Shown: one piece after another, positions 10,405 to 18,936 of the stretch | How positions within the stretch are numbered: position 1 is the first letter of the stretch | How the letters are laid out: each line of letters starts with the position of its first letter | NCBI RefSeq assembly: GCF_002843305.1 | Contig: NZ_PGSG01000030.1 | Span: forward strand, 1-64,000 | Source: Streptomyces barkulensis | GTDB lineage: Bacteria > Actinomycetota > Actinomycetes > Streptomycetales > Streptomycetaceae | Direction of reading: 5' to 3' | Length of the DNA stretch: 64,000 nt | Made by a program: the position numbers and the translations under genes | The notes under the pieces: generated by a model | The model's database searches: none | What the model was told of the DNA's origin: nothing | The model's input: the letters and a program-made list of their open reading frames with translations, nothing else

Positions 10405-10482
10405 GGCCGCCGGGCGGCCGCCCGGCGGCCCCGGCAGAGACAGGGGGAGAGGGACCGGACGGGGGACTTCCGTCCGGTCCCT
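10405..10482. terminator. 26-bp palindrome plus stem-loop after the amidase gene
   Basis: Positions 10405-10430 are a perfect 26-base palindrome with arm GGCCGCCGGGCGG. Just downstream, AGGGACCGGACGG (10450-10462) and CCGTCCGGTCCCT (10470-10482) form a 13-bp perfect stem with a 7-nt loop. The second looks like the terminator of the amidase gene. It precedes the next sigma gene by about 120 bases. Confidence 0.65.
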
Positions 10483-10604
10483 TCCGCCTTCCTCCGGACG
10501 GGGCGGGGGTGTTCGCCTTCGCCCCGCACCGGATCCGCACGGGCGCAGCCCGCGTGGAACCGCCGTGTCGACGCGCCGCGCGGGAGCGTGGAAGGATCCC
10601 GTCC

Positions 10605-11234
10605 GTGAGTGATGCGGCGGATGGCGGCGACCGGCTCCACCCTGAGCACCCCGGGGATCTGAACGCTGCGGTTCTCGGTGTGCGGCGGGGCGACGAGGCC
10701 GCCTTCCGCGCCGTCTACCGCCGCCTCAACCCCGAACTCCTGCGCTACGCGACCGTCATCGTCGGCCAGGACGCGGAGGACGTCGTGGCCGAGACGTGGT
10801 TACAGATAGCCCGGGACGTGCTGCGCTTCGAGGGGGACGGCGCGTCCTTCCGCCGCTTCGCCCTCGCCGTCACACGGAACCGGGCCCGGGACGTCCTGCG
10901 TCGCAGGAGGAGGCGGGTACAGGAGATCGCCGTACCGACCGACGAGCTGCCCGAGCCGCGCGCGTCCGGCGCCCCCGGCGGGGAGGCCGCCCCGGACACC
11001 GCGGAGGTGGCCGGGGCGGAGCTGTCGACACGTGAGATCGTCTCCCTCATCGGAACCCTGCCCGTTCCACAGGCCGAGGCGGTACTTCTGAGAGTGGTTC
11101 TGGACCTGGACACGAAGAGCACGGCCGAGATCCTCGGCAAGCGGCCGGGGGCGGTGGCGATGGCGCTGTCACGCGGTCTGAGGAAACTGGCCCGGATGGT
11201 GGAACGGCCCGAGGCAACGGCGGTACGGAGGTGA
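10605..11234 (+). CDS. ECF-type sigma factor, paralogue, with a TTA codon
   Basis: The protein has 209 residues. Region 2 carries DAEDVVAETWLQIARDV and FRRFALAVTRNRARDVLR; region 4 carries PQAEAVLLRVV and LGKRPGAVAMALSRGLRKL. The GTG at 10605 is chosen over in-frame positions upstream because GAAGGA lies 8 bases before it. Codon 66 (10800-10802) is TTA, a leucine codon rare in Streptomyces and read by the bldA tRNA, so production may depend on developmental stage. The stop overlaps the next start by four bases (GTGA). It is a paralogue of the sigma at 6426-7070. Confidence 0.9.
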   Translation: MSDAADGGDRLHPEHPGDLNAAVLGVRRGDEAAFRAVYRRLNPELLRYATVIVGQDAEDVVAETWLQIARDVLRFEGDGASFRRFALAVTRNRARDVLRRRRRRVQEIAVPTDELPEPRASGAPGGEAAPDTAEVAGAELSTREIVSLIGTLPVPQAEAVLLRVVLDLDTKSTAEILGKRPGAVAMALSRGLRKLARMVERPEATAVRR

Positions 11235-12448
11235 ACGACCCGATGCGGGACGGGGAGGAAGGCGCCCGTGTGACCGAGGCCGCGCTGCGCCGTCTGATCG
11301 CGGAGGGCTCCCGGTCCGGCCCCGGCCCCCGGGGCTCCGGCGACCCGCCCTCGGACGACAGCCTGCGCGCCCTCGCGGCCGTGCTCGGCGCCGCGGTGCC
11401 GGCGGTGCCGCCGCCGGGATCCGGTGTGCTCAAGGGCGAGGAGGAGGCCCTGGCCGCCTTCCGGGCGGCCCGCGAGGAGCGGGCGGCCGCCGCCACCGGA
11501 GCGGCGGCCGGTCTGCGGGGCCGCCTGGCCCGGCTGACACGGCGTCTGGGCCGGACGCGCACGGGTGCGCTCGGCGTGGTCGCGGCCGCCGTCCTCGGCA
11601 GCGGGGTGGCGGTGGCCTCCGGCGGGGTCCCGTTCCTGCCCGGGGGCGGCCCCGGCGGCTCGCCCGGAGCCTCCCGGGCGCCGGACACCGCCTCCGCTCC
11701 TCCCGTCCCCGCGTCCCCCAAGGCCCCCACGACCGGGGAGGCCGACCCGGCCCGGCCGCACCATGACGGCTTCGGGCCCGGCGCCGTACCCCCCTCCAAG
11801 GCGTCGCCGCGGATCGTCGCGCTGTGCCGGGCCCAGCGGCAAAACCCCGGCGGTGGGATCGGCCCGGACAGCCCGGACGGTGCCGGACGGAAGTCACTGG
11901 CCGCCGCCGCGGGCGGACGCGACCGGGTCGACGCGTACTGCGCCGCGGTCCTGGAGGGCCCGGCGGCACGGCCCTCGCCCGCCGACGGCGGCCGGGGCGA
12001 CGGCAACGGCGGCGGGAACGGGAACGGCGGCGGGAACCCGGACGGGAACGCCGCGACGCCGGACATCCCGAACCGGGCCACCGGCGACAGCGGCGGCAAC
12101 GGCGGCAACGGCGAGACCGGCAACGGCCAGGAGAACGCCAACCCCCGGAACCCCGGCAGCGGCAACGGCGACACCGGCGGCAACCCGGGCAACCGGAACG
12201 CCGGCGGCGCCGACGGCCGGGGCGGCACCGGCCGGAGCGGCGAGCGCCCCGGCAACGGCCCCGGCAGCGGCGGGGGAAGCGGTGGCCGGGACTCCGGGAA
12301 CCCCGGCAACGGCGACAGCGGCGGCACCGGCGGCCGGGGCGACGGAGCCGGGAACGGAGCCGGCGGTACCCGGGCCGAAGCCGCACAGGACCGCGGCACC
12401 CCCGCGGACCGCCCCGCGCCCGCCCCGCCGGGGGGCACCGTCCGCTGA
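11231..12448 (+). CDS. membrane partner of the ECF sigma factor, Gly/Asn-rich outer tail
   Basis: The 405-residue protein is translationally coupled to the sigma gene. It has a cytoplasmic N-terminus with the block ALAAFRAARE (73-82), a membrane helix at about 112-132, and an outer domain with Cys199 in VALC and Cys237 in VDAYC. From about 245 on it is Gly/Asn/Pro-rich low complexity, perhaps passing into the cell wall. The ALAAFRAAR, LC and AAGG...VDxYC blocks are shared with the partner at 5242-6429. By position it is an anti-sigma or sensor protein. No enzyme motif is visible. Confidence 0.7.
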   Translation: MNDPMRDGEEGARVTEAALRRLIAEGSRSGPGPRGSGDPPSDDSLRALAAVLGAAVPAVPPPGSGVLKGEEEALAAFRAAREERAAAATGAAAGLRGRLARLTRRLGRTRTGALGVVAAAVLGSGVAVASGGVPFLPGGGPGGSPGASRAPDTASAPPVPASPKAPTTGEADPARPHHDGFGPGAVPPSKASPRIVALCRAQRQNPGGGIGPDSPDGAGRKSLAAAAGGRDRVDAYCAAVLEGPAARPSPADGGRGDGNGGGNGNGGGNPDGNAATPDIPNRATGDSGGNGGNGETGNGQENANPRNPGSGNGDTGGNPGNRNAGGADGRGGTGRSGERPGNGPGSGGGSGGRDSGNPGNGDSGGTGGRGDGAGNGAGGTRAEAAQDRGTPADRPAPAPPGGTVR

Positions 12449-12456
12449 CCGCGCCC

Positions 12457-12487
12457 GGGGCGCTCCGTTCACCGGGCGGAGCACCCC
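12457..12487. terminator. weak hairpin between the sigma operon and the ABC fusion gene
   Basis: GGGGCGCTCCG (12457-12467) and CGGAGCACCCC (12477-12487) pair over 11 positions with one mismatch. It lies just after the partner gene stop and just before a promoter for the next gene. Confidence 0.45.
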
Positions 12488-12488
12488 G

Positions 12489-12494
12489 TAGGGT
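12489..12494 (+). promoter_or_regulatory. leaderless promoter, TAGGGT -10 box
   Basis: TAGGGT ends 6 bases before the ATG at 12501, so transcription would start at or next to the start codon. No ribosome site precedes the gene, which agrees with a leaderless message. A -35 box is not clear. Confidence 0.5.
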
Positions 12495-12500
12495 CGGGCC

Positions 12501-15326
12501 ATGGATCTCCGACTGCCCAGGCCCCGCGGACGGCTGGTCGCGGCGGCCGCCGCCGTCGCCGTCCTCGTGGGGGGCGGTGTGTGGGCGGCCCTCCCGGACG
12601 ACGCCCCCGCCGTACGCCACACCGAGTACAGGCTCACCCTGCCCGAATCGCCGGACGACGTCGGCGACGGTGGCGGCGGGAACGGCGGGGACGGCGGGGA
12701 CACCGTCCGGATCGACACCTCCTACTTCACCGCCGGCGACCCCGGCACCCGCCGCCCCGCGGTCCTGCTGGGCCACGGCTTCGGCGGCAGCAAGGCCGAT
12801 CTGCGCGGCCAGGCCGAGGAACTGGCCCGCTCCGGCTACGCGGTGCTGACCTGGTCGGCCCGCGGCTTCGGCGCCTCCACCGGCCGGATCGGGATGAACG
12901 ACCCCGACCGCGAGGTCGCCGACGTCAGCGCCCTGATCGACTGGCTGGCGAAGCGGCCCGAGGTCCGTCTCGACGGCGAGGGCGATCCCCGGGTGGGCGT
13001 GGCGGGCGCCTCCTACGGCGGCGCGGTCTCGCTGCTGGCCGCCGGGTACGACGAGCGGGTCGACGCCGTCGCTCCGCGCATCACCTACTGGGACCTGTCA
13101 CAGGCCCTCTTCCCGGACGGCGTCTTCAAGGAGCTGTGGACCGGGATCTTCTTCACCACCGGCTCCACCGTCGCGGGCGACGGCGCCCCCACCGCCGGCC
13201 CGGTCTCCGAGCGGGCGGGCTGCGGCCGGTTCACCACGGAGCTGTGCGAGATGTACGAGCGGGTCGCCGTCGCCGGGGAACCGGACCAGGAGGCGCGCGA
13301 GCTGCTGCGCGAGCGCAGTCCGGTGGCGGTCGCCGACCGGATCGACGTACCGGCGCTGATCGTCCAGGGCCGCTCCGACTCCCTCTTCCCACTCGGCCAC
13401 GCCGACGCCATGGCGAAGGCGATCCGTTCCAACGGCGCGCCGGTGGCGGTGGAGTGGATCGCGGGCGGCCACGACGGCGGCCCGTCCGAGGACGAGCGGC
13501 TGGACGACCGCACCCGTGCCTGGTTCGACCGCCACCTCAAGGACGAGAAGGGGACGGACACCGGCCCGGCCTTCCGCGTCACCCGCACCGGCGGCATGGA
13601 CACCACCGACGGCGAGACACGGCTGCGGGCCGCCACCGCCGAGCGCTACCCCGGTCTGGCCTCCGGCGGCCGGACCGTGGAGCTGCGGGGGCGCGGGCAG
13701 ACCTTCGCCAACCCGGCCGGCGGCGGCCCGCCCGCCGTCTCCGCCGTCCCCGGTCTGAGCGCCGCGGGCGGGGGGCTGTCGGATCTGGGGATCGGCCTGT
13801 CGGTGGACTACCCCGGCCAGCACGCCCGCTTCGAGTCGGCGCCGCTTCCCGAGGCCGTCCAGGTCACCGGCGCGCCCTCGGTGCGGGTGGAGGTCACGTC
13901 CTCCTCCGGGGAGGCGGTGCTGTTCGCCAAGGTCTACGACGTGGGCCCCGACGGACGCCAGGTGCTGCCCTCCCAGCTCGTGGCGCCGCTGCGGGTCACC
14001 GGGGCCGGGGAGGGCCGGAGCGTGGAGGTGCGGCTGCCTGCGATCGACCACCGTTTCGAGGCCGGGCACCGTATGCGGGTGGTGTTCTCCGCCACCGATC
14101 TGGCCTACGCCTCGCCGGTCGAGCCCGCCGCCTACACCGTCTCCCTCGCGGAGGACGGGCTGAGCGTGCCGACCGCGCCCGGCCTGTCCGTCGAGGCGGC
14201 GGGCACCCCGTGGTGGGTGTGGGGCATGCCGGCGGCCGGCGCGGCCGCGGCGGCGGCGCTGCTGCTGACCGGACGCCGCCGCAGGACCGCGCCGGCCACG
14301 TCCGCCGCGCCGCCCGCGCCCGCTCCCTCCGCCGAGCCCGGCACACCCGGCGCCTCCGCCGAGCCCTCCGCCGAGCCCGCCGCCCCGCGGACGGGCCCCG
14401 CGCGCGAGGACGTCCCGCTGGAGATCACCGGCCTGTCCAAGCGGTACGCGGGCTCGGCCGACCGTTACGCGGTGCGCGATCTGTCCTTCCGGGTGGAGCG
14501 CGGCCAGGTGCTCGGCCTGCTCGGGCCCAACGGCGCGGGCAAGACCACCACCCTGCGGATGCTGATGGGCCTGATCACTCCCGACAGCGGTGAGATCAGG
14601 GTCTTCGGCCATGTGATCCGCCCGGGCGCGCCCGTGCTGTCGCGGGTCGGCGCGTTCGTCGAGGGCGCGGGCTTCCTGCCGCATCTGTCGGGCCGGGCCA
14701 ATCTGGAGCTGTACTGGCGGGCCACCGGCCGCCCCGAGGGGGACGCGCACACCGAGGAGGCTCTGGAGATCGCCGGGCTCGGCGACGCCCTGGAGCGCGC
14801 GGTGCGCACCTACTCGCAGGGCATGCGGCAGCGGCTGGCGATCGCCCAGGCCATGCTGGGCCTGCCGGACCTGCTGATCCTGGACGAGCCGACCAACGGC
14901 CTGGACCCGCCGCAGATCCGGGAGATGCGGGACGTGATGATCCGCTACGCGGCGGCCGGCCGTACTGTGATCGTCTCCAGCCATCTGCTGGCCGAGGTCG
15001 AGCAGACCTGCACGCATCTGGTGGTCATGGACCGCGGCGAGCTGGTGCGGGCGGGCCCGGTGGAGGAGATCACCGGCTCCGGCGACACCGTGCTCGTCGG
15101 GGTGCGGGGCCCGGTGCCCCAGGCGCTGCCGGAGAAGGTGGCGGCCCTGCCCGGCGTGGGTTCGGCCGTCGCCGTCGACGAGGGGCTGCTGGTGCGGCTC
15201 GACGGCGCCACCACCACGCGGCTGCTGGCCGAGCTCCTGCGGCTGGATGTGCCGGTGGAGCGCGCCGGACCGCACCGCCGTCTGGAGGACGCCTTCCTCA
15301 CCCTGATCGGAGGAGAGTCCCGATGA
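12501..15326 (+). CDS. fusion of exported alpha/beta hydrolase (CocE/PepX type) with ABC ATPase
   Basis: The protein has 941 residues in three parts. After an N-terminal helix (about 11-31) comes an alpha/beta hydrolase with nucleophile Ser171 in GASYGG and likely Asp/His in GRSDSLFP and GGHDGG. A PepX_C-like beta domain follows. A second helix near 569-591 leads, after a Pro/Ala linker, to a full ABC ATPase from about 640 with Walker A GPNGAGKT near 675, a YSQGMRQRL signature and Walker B LLILDEPTNGLDP. The hydrolase would face outward and the ATPase inward. Its stop overlaps the permease start by four bases. Substrate unknown; peptide or ester export/processing is a guess. Confidence 0.85.
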   Translation: MDLRLPRPRGRLVAAAAAVAVLVGGGVWAALPDDAPAVRHTEYRLTLPESPDDVGDGGGGNGGDGGDTVRIDTSYFTAGDPGTRRPAVLLGHGFGGSKADLRGQAEELARSGYAVLTWSARGFGASTGRIGMNDPDREVADVSALIDWLAKRPEVRLDGEGDPRVGVAGASYGGAVSLLAAGYDERVDAVAPRITYWDLSQALFPDGVFKELWTGIFFTTGSTVAGDGAPTAGPVSERAGCGRFTTELCEMYERVAVAGEPDQEARELLRERSPVAVADRIDVPALIVQGRSDSLFPLGHADAMAKAIRSNGAPVAVEWIAGGHDGGPSEDERLDDRTRAWFDRHLKDEKGTDTGPAFRVTRTGGMDTTDGETRLRAATAERYPGLASGGRTVELRGRGQTFANPAGGGPPAVSAVPGLSAAGGGLSDLGIGLSVDYPGQHARFESAPLPEAVQVTGAPSVRVEVTSSSGEAVLFAKVYDVGPDGRQVLPSQLVAPLRVTGAGEGRSVEVRLPAIDHRFEAGHRMRVVFSATDLAYASPVEPAAYTVSLAEDGLSVPTAPGLSVEAAGTPWWVWGMPAAGAAAAAALLLTGRRRRTAPATSAAPPAPAPSAEPGTPGASAEPSAEPAAPRTGPAREDVPLEITGLSKRYAGSADRYAVRDLSFRVERGQVLGLLGPNGAGKTTTLRMLMGLITPDSGEIRVFGHVIRPGAPVLSRVGAFVEGAGFLPHLSGRANLELYWRATGRPEGDAHTEEALEIAGLGDALERAVRTYSQGMRQRLAIAQAMLGLPDLLILDEPTNGLDPPQIREMRDVMIRYAAAGRTVIVSSHLLAEVEQTCTHLVVMDRGELVRAGPVEEITGSGDTVLVGVRGPVPQALPEKVAALPGVGSAVAVDEGLLVRLDGATTTRLLAELLRLDVPVERAGPHRRLEDAFLTLIGGESR

Positions 15327-16243
15327 CCGCCACCGCCCCCACTCCCCCTCCCGCGCCCGCGCCGAACTCGCCGGGGGCGGACCCGTCGGGCGCGGACCCG
15401 TCGGGCGCGGCGCCCGGCTACCGCCCGCGGCACACCCTGCCGCTGCGGGTGGAGGCGGTGCGCCAGCTGCGGCGCCGCCGCACCCTGGTGACCGGCCTGG
15501 TGCTGGCCGCGCTGCCGTTCGTGCTGATCGCGGCCTTCGCGATCGGCGGCGAGCCCGAGCGCGGCGGCCGCCGCATCAACCTGATGGACACCGCCACCGC
15601 CTCCGGGCTGAACTTCGCCGCCATGGCGCTGTTCGTCTCGGCCGGTTTCCTGCTGGTGGTGCCGGTGGCGCTGTTCTGCGGCGACACGGTGGCCTCCGAG
15701 GCGAGCTGGTCCTCGCTGCGCTATCTGCTGGCGGCCCCCGTGCCGCGCTCAAGGCTGCTGCTGAGCAAACTGGCGGTGGCGCTGGCGTTCAGCGCGGCGG
15801 CGATGGCGCTGCTGCCGCTGGTGGCACTGGCCGCGGGCTCGGTGGCGTACGGCTGGGGCCCGCTGGAGCTGCCCACCGGCGGCACGCTGCCGACGGACGA
15901 GGCGCTGGGCCGGCTGGCGCTGGCGGTGGCGTACGTCTTCGTCGGCCAGCTGGTGACGGCCGGGCTGGCGTTCTGGCTGTCCACGGTCACCGACGCGCCG
16001 CTGGGCGCGGTCGGCGGCGCGATCGGGCTGACGATCGTGGGCAACATCCTGGACGCGGTCACGGCGCTGGGCGACTGGCGGGAGCTGCTGCCCGCGCACT
16101 GGCAGTTCGCCTGGGCGGACGTCTTCCAGCCGGAGCTGGAGACGGGCGGGATGCTGCGGGGCGCCTCGGTGTCCGTGGCGTACGCGCTGGTGCTGTTCGC
16201 GCTGGCCTTCCGCCACTTCCGCACCAAGGACATCGTCTCGTAG
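15323..16243 (+). CDS. ABC transporter permease (ABC-2 type)
   Basis: The 306-residue protein has a Pro/Ala/Ser-rich N-terminus and about six hydrophobic segments, for example near 53-73, 96-125, 150-178 and 198-222. It is the membrane partner of the hydrolase-ATPase fusion encoded immediately upstream with a 4-base overlap. Together they form a two-gene ABC exporter. It lacks a substrate hint of its own. It converges on the hexosaminidase gene across a 59-base gap without a clear hairpin. Confidence 0.85.
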   Translation: MTATAPTPPPAPAPNSPGADPSGADPSGAAPGYRPRHTLPLRVEAVRQLRRRRTLVTGLVLAALPFVLIAAFAIGGEPERGGRRINLMDTATASGLNFAAMALFVSAGFLLVVPVALFCGDTVASEASWSSLRYLLAAPVPRSRLLLSKLAVALAFSAAAMALLPLVALAAGSVAYGWGPLELPTGGTLPTDEALGRLALAVAYVFVGQLVTAGLAFWLSTVTDAPLGAVGGAIGLTIVGNILDAVTALGDWRELLPAHWQFAWADVFQPELETGGMLRGASVSVAYALVLFALAFRHFRTKDIVS

Positions 16244-16302
16244 GCCGCCTGGCCGGCCCGCCTGCCGAGCGGTACGGGCCCCTCTCCCCTCCCCCTCCCG
16301 CC

Positions 16303-17931
16303 CTACGTCACCCGGTCCGCCAGGGCCCGGAAGTCCTCCCACTCCAGGGCGGGCGGGGAGGGGTCCCACAGCTTCTGCGCCACGGCCCGCAGCGGCATGC
16401 GCACTCCCCGGGCGACCTCGGCCGTCGTCTGCGCGCCCGACAGGTCGCACCAGACGGCCAGCCGTCCGCCCACCACCCGGTCCGGCCCGGTCAGCTCCTC
16501 CGGCTCGGGCTCGGTGCCGCGCAGTACCGCCGGGGTCCACTCCTCGTAGATCCGCTCCCCGGTCGGATAGGTGAACTCGTTGGGCTCGCCGAGGACGTAG
16601 TAGAGGTACTCGTCGTTGAGGTTGACCACCTCCCAGCCCTCGCGCAGGTACTCCCCGGGCGGCCGGGCGCCGATCTCCTTGCCCGTCCAGTAGGCGACCT
16701 GCCTGGGGCGGCTCGGTTCGACGACCCCGCCGGCGTGCTGCCCGTCGTTCCACACCTGCGGTGTGAAGCCCGCCTTCCGCACGGTCTCGGCGCGGTCGTT
16801 GAGCCAGGCCGCCGCCAGGTCCCGCACCCGGGCCCGGGAGCCGTGCTCCCGGCGGGCGGTCTCGGCCAGCTCCGGGTAGGCGGCCTCGGGGTCGGAGCGC
16901 ATCAGCGCCCGGTACTCGTCGCCGCCCAGGTGCCAGTAGGGGCCGGGGCCCGTCTGGTCGCGGAAGAGGGGGGCGTACTCGCGCAGCAGGTCGTCCACCA
17001 GGCGTGCCGAGCGCGGGTCGGAGATGTCGATCGCGCCGGGGGCCGGGTCGCCGTCGGCGTCGCGGAGCCGGAGTTCGGGGTGGGCGTCGAGCACCGCGCC
17101 GAGGTGGCCGGGCGAGTCGATCTCGGGGATGACGGTGATGTGCCGGGAGTTGGCCAGCTCGATGATCCGGCGCAGTTCGTCCTTGGTGAGGTGGGGGTCG
17201 GAGACGACCTCGGGGTGGGAGTCGCTCTCCACCCGGAAGGCCTGGTCGTCGGAGAGGTGGAGCTGGAGCTGGTTGAGCTTGAGGTCGCCCATCTCGCGGA
17301 TGCGGTCCTCGATCCACCGGGCGCCGAAGTGCTTGCGGGCGATGTCGAGCATGAAGCCGCGCTGCGGACGGTCGGGCCAGTCGCGGACGGTGCCGCGGGG
17401 GATCGAGCCGCCGCCGCGGAGGGCCTGCAGGAGGGTGCGGGTGCCGTGGAAGACGCCGGCGTCGGTGCGGCCGGTGACGGTGACCCGGCCGGTGTCGGCC
17501 CTCAGCACATAGCCCTCGCGGCCTCCGTACCCCTTGTCGGAATCGGCGGAGTCCAGTCTCAGCTCGATGTCGCCGGGCCCGGCCGGTCCGCCGGAGTGCT
17601 CCACGTCCAGTTCCCCGGCGAGCAGCTCGGCCTCGTCGGCGAGCGGTCCGCCGGGGTCGGCCACGACGCGGGTGCCGGGGGCGGGCTGCCAGCCGATGCC
17701 GGGCTCGGGCTCCCACCGGCGTACGGCGGGGACGGTGGCGGGGGCGGCGGGCAGGGTGACGGCCGGTACGCCGGGGGTCCTCCGGGCGCCCTCGCCCGAC
17801 TCTCCGCCGCCGTCCCCCGCGCCGTCCGGCAGCACGAGGAGGGTGACGGCCGTGACGGCGGCGGCCGCCCCGGCCACGACCGCGACGGCGGCGGTCCTCC
17901 TGCGGGGATTGCGTCTGCGCCTGCGTCCCAT
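16303..17931 (-). CDS. beta-N-acetylhexosaminidase, glycoside hydrolase family 20
   Basis: The protein has 542 residues. An Arg-rich start and a membrane helix (about 13-33) serve as signal or anchor. A GH20b-like N-domain is followed by the catalytic barrel: RGFMLDIARKHF, HLSDDQAFR, IPEIDSPGH and the catalytic Asp-Glu pair in HLGGDEY near residue 337. It should remove terminal GlcNAc or GalNAc from chitin or peptidoglycan fragments outside the cell. It is monocistronic. I see no DasR-type operator in the upstream gap. Confidence 0.9.
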   Translation of the reverse strand: MGRRRRRNPRRRTAAVAVVAGAAAAVTAVTLLVLPDGAGDGGGESGEGARRTPGVPAVTLPAAPATVPAVRRWEPEPGIGWQPAPGTRVVADPGGPLADEAELLAGELDVEHSGGPAGPGDIELRLDSADSDKGYGGREGYVLRADTGRVTVTGRTDAGVFHGTRTLLQALRGGGSIPRGTVRDWPDRPQRGFMLDIARKHFGARWIEDRIREMGDLKLNQLQLHLSDDQAFRVESDSHPEVVSDPHLTKDELRRIIELANSRHITVIPEIDSPGHLGAVLDAHPELRLRDADGDPAPGAIDISDPRSARLVDDLLREYAPLFRDQTGPGPYWHLGGDEYRALMRSDPEAAYPELAETARREHGSRARVRDLAAAWLNDRAETVRKAGFTPQVWNDGQHAGGVVEPSRPRQVAYWTGKEIGARPPGEYLREGWEVVNLNDEYLYYVLGEPNEFTYPTGERIYEEWTPAVLRGTEPEPEELTGPDRVVGGRLAVWCDLSGAQTTAEVARGVRMPLRAVAQKLWDPSPPALEWEDFRALADRVT

Positions 17932-17978
17932 GAGGTGACCGTATTGCCCCTTTCCAGTCCTCGTCCGTCAACCATGCG

Positions 17979-18000
17979 CCCGGAACTCGTCTCGTCCGGG
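17979..18000. promoter_or_regulatory. inverted repeat between the hexosaminidase and OHCU-like genes
   Basis: CCCGGA and TCCGGG are 6-bp perfect arms across 10 bases, about 50 bases upstream of the hexosaminidase start. A further GTGAC/GTCAC pair lies at 18047-18066. The 224-base divergent gap holds no gene. Regulator unknown. Confidence 0.3.
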
Positions 18001-18155
18001 TGAAAGGAATCTTCCCGCCGACCGACTCCTCCCACTTATCGTTACCGTGACGTCATCCTCCGTCACACGATCACCCCGGCCGGTCCGGCCGGCCCCGTCA
18101 CTCGCACTCCCGTGTCCCGCGACGTCCCTGACGTCTCCCCGCGCCCGAGGAGCCC

Positions 18156-18800
18156 ATGCGCCTGCCCCCTCAGCGAAGCGAGGCAACGCCGCTCCACCGC
18201 CTCAACAACGCCTCCCCCACCGACCTCCGAGGCGCCCTGCTCGCCTGCTGCGGCAGCCGGCGGTGGGCGGAGAGCATCGCCGCCCACCGCCCCTACCCGG
18301 ACATCGAGGCGCTGGTCGCCGCCGCCGACGAGGCCAGCTACGACCTCACCGACGAGGATCTGGCCGAGGCCCTGACCGGGGAGTCCGCCGCCGGAGCCGG
18401 GCCGGGCGGCCCGCTGTACGGCGGGCGGCACATCGTCATCACCGGTCCCGGCACGCTCGCCGCGCACACCGCCCTGCGCGCCGCCCACGCCGCCTACGAG
18501 AGCCGCTTCGGCCACGCCTTCGTGCTGTGCGTGGACGGGGTGCGCGAGGAGGAGGCGCTCGGCCACGTCCTCGCCGCGATCCGCACCCGGCTGGGCAACG
18601 AGCCCGAACAGGAGCGCGCCGTGGCCGCCGAGGAACTGCGCCGCATCGCGCGCGGCCGGCTGCTGCGGCTGGCCCGGGAAGGGACGCTCCCGGGCCCGCC
18701 CCGGCGGCCGCCCCGCCCCGCCGGGACGGGCGCCTCCGTACCGGCTCCGGCCGGTACCACGTCCCCCGGCCGGGCTCCTAGCCCGTCCGTGCCTGATTGA
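18156..18800 (+). CDS. OHCU-decarboxylase-like protein lacking the HPRIG motif
   Basis: The 214-residue protein matches the ureidoimidazoline (OHCU) decarboxylase fold: CCGSRRWAESIAAHRPY (31-47), DLTDEDLAEAL, AAYESRFGHAFVLCV (112-126) and RLGNEPEQERAVAAEELRRIA. Enzymes of this family have a catalytic His in HPRIG soon after the EAL helix; here that stretch reads TGESAAGAGPGG and then GGRHIVITG. The His appears lost, so urate breakdown is doubtful. No other urate-pathway gene is near. ATG18156 follows GAGGAG. The C-terminal 40 residues are Pro-rich. Confidence 0.75.
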   Translation: MRLPPQRSEATPLHRLNNASPTDLRGALLACCGSRRWAESIAAHRPYPDIEALVAAADEASYDLTDEDLAEALTGESAAGAGPGGPLYGGRHIVITGPGTLAAHTALRAAHAAYESRFGHAFVLCVDGVREEEALGHVLAAIRTRLGNEPEQERAVAAEELRRIARGRLLRLAREGTLPGPPRRPPRPAGTGASVPAPAGTTSPGRAPSPSVPD

Positions 18801-18936
18801 TCACATCTGACCCCCCGGAGGAACCACACCGGCAGTACGTCGTTACCATGGCCATCGGCCGGTGGACCGTACCCGGCCGGGCCAGACCGACACCGAAGCC
18901 GGCCGGCCCCGTAAACCGCTCCCGGAGGGTATTTCC

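Noticed and set aside
13098..15275. A 725-codon minus-strand frame
   Set aside because: Antisense to the hydrolase-ATPase fusion, which has all catalytic motifs.
17932..18155. DasR-type operator upstream of the hexosaminidase gene
   Set aside because: No ACTGGTCTAGACC-like palindrome is present; only an unrelated CCCGGA/TCCGGG repeat.
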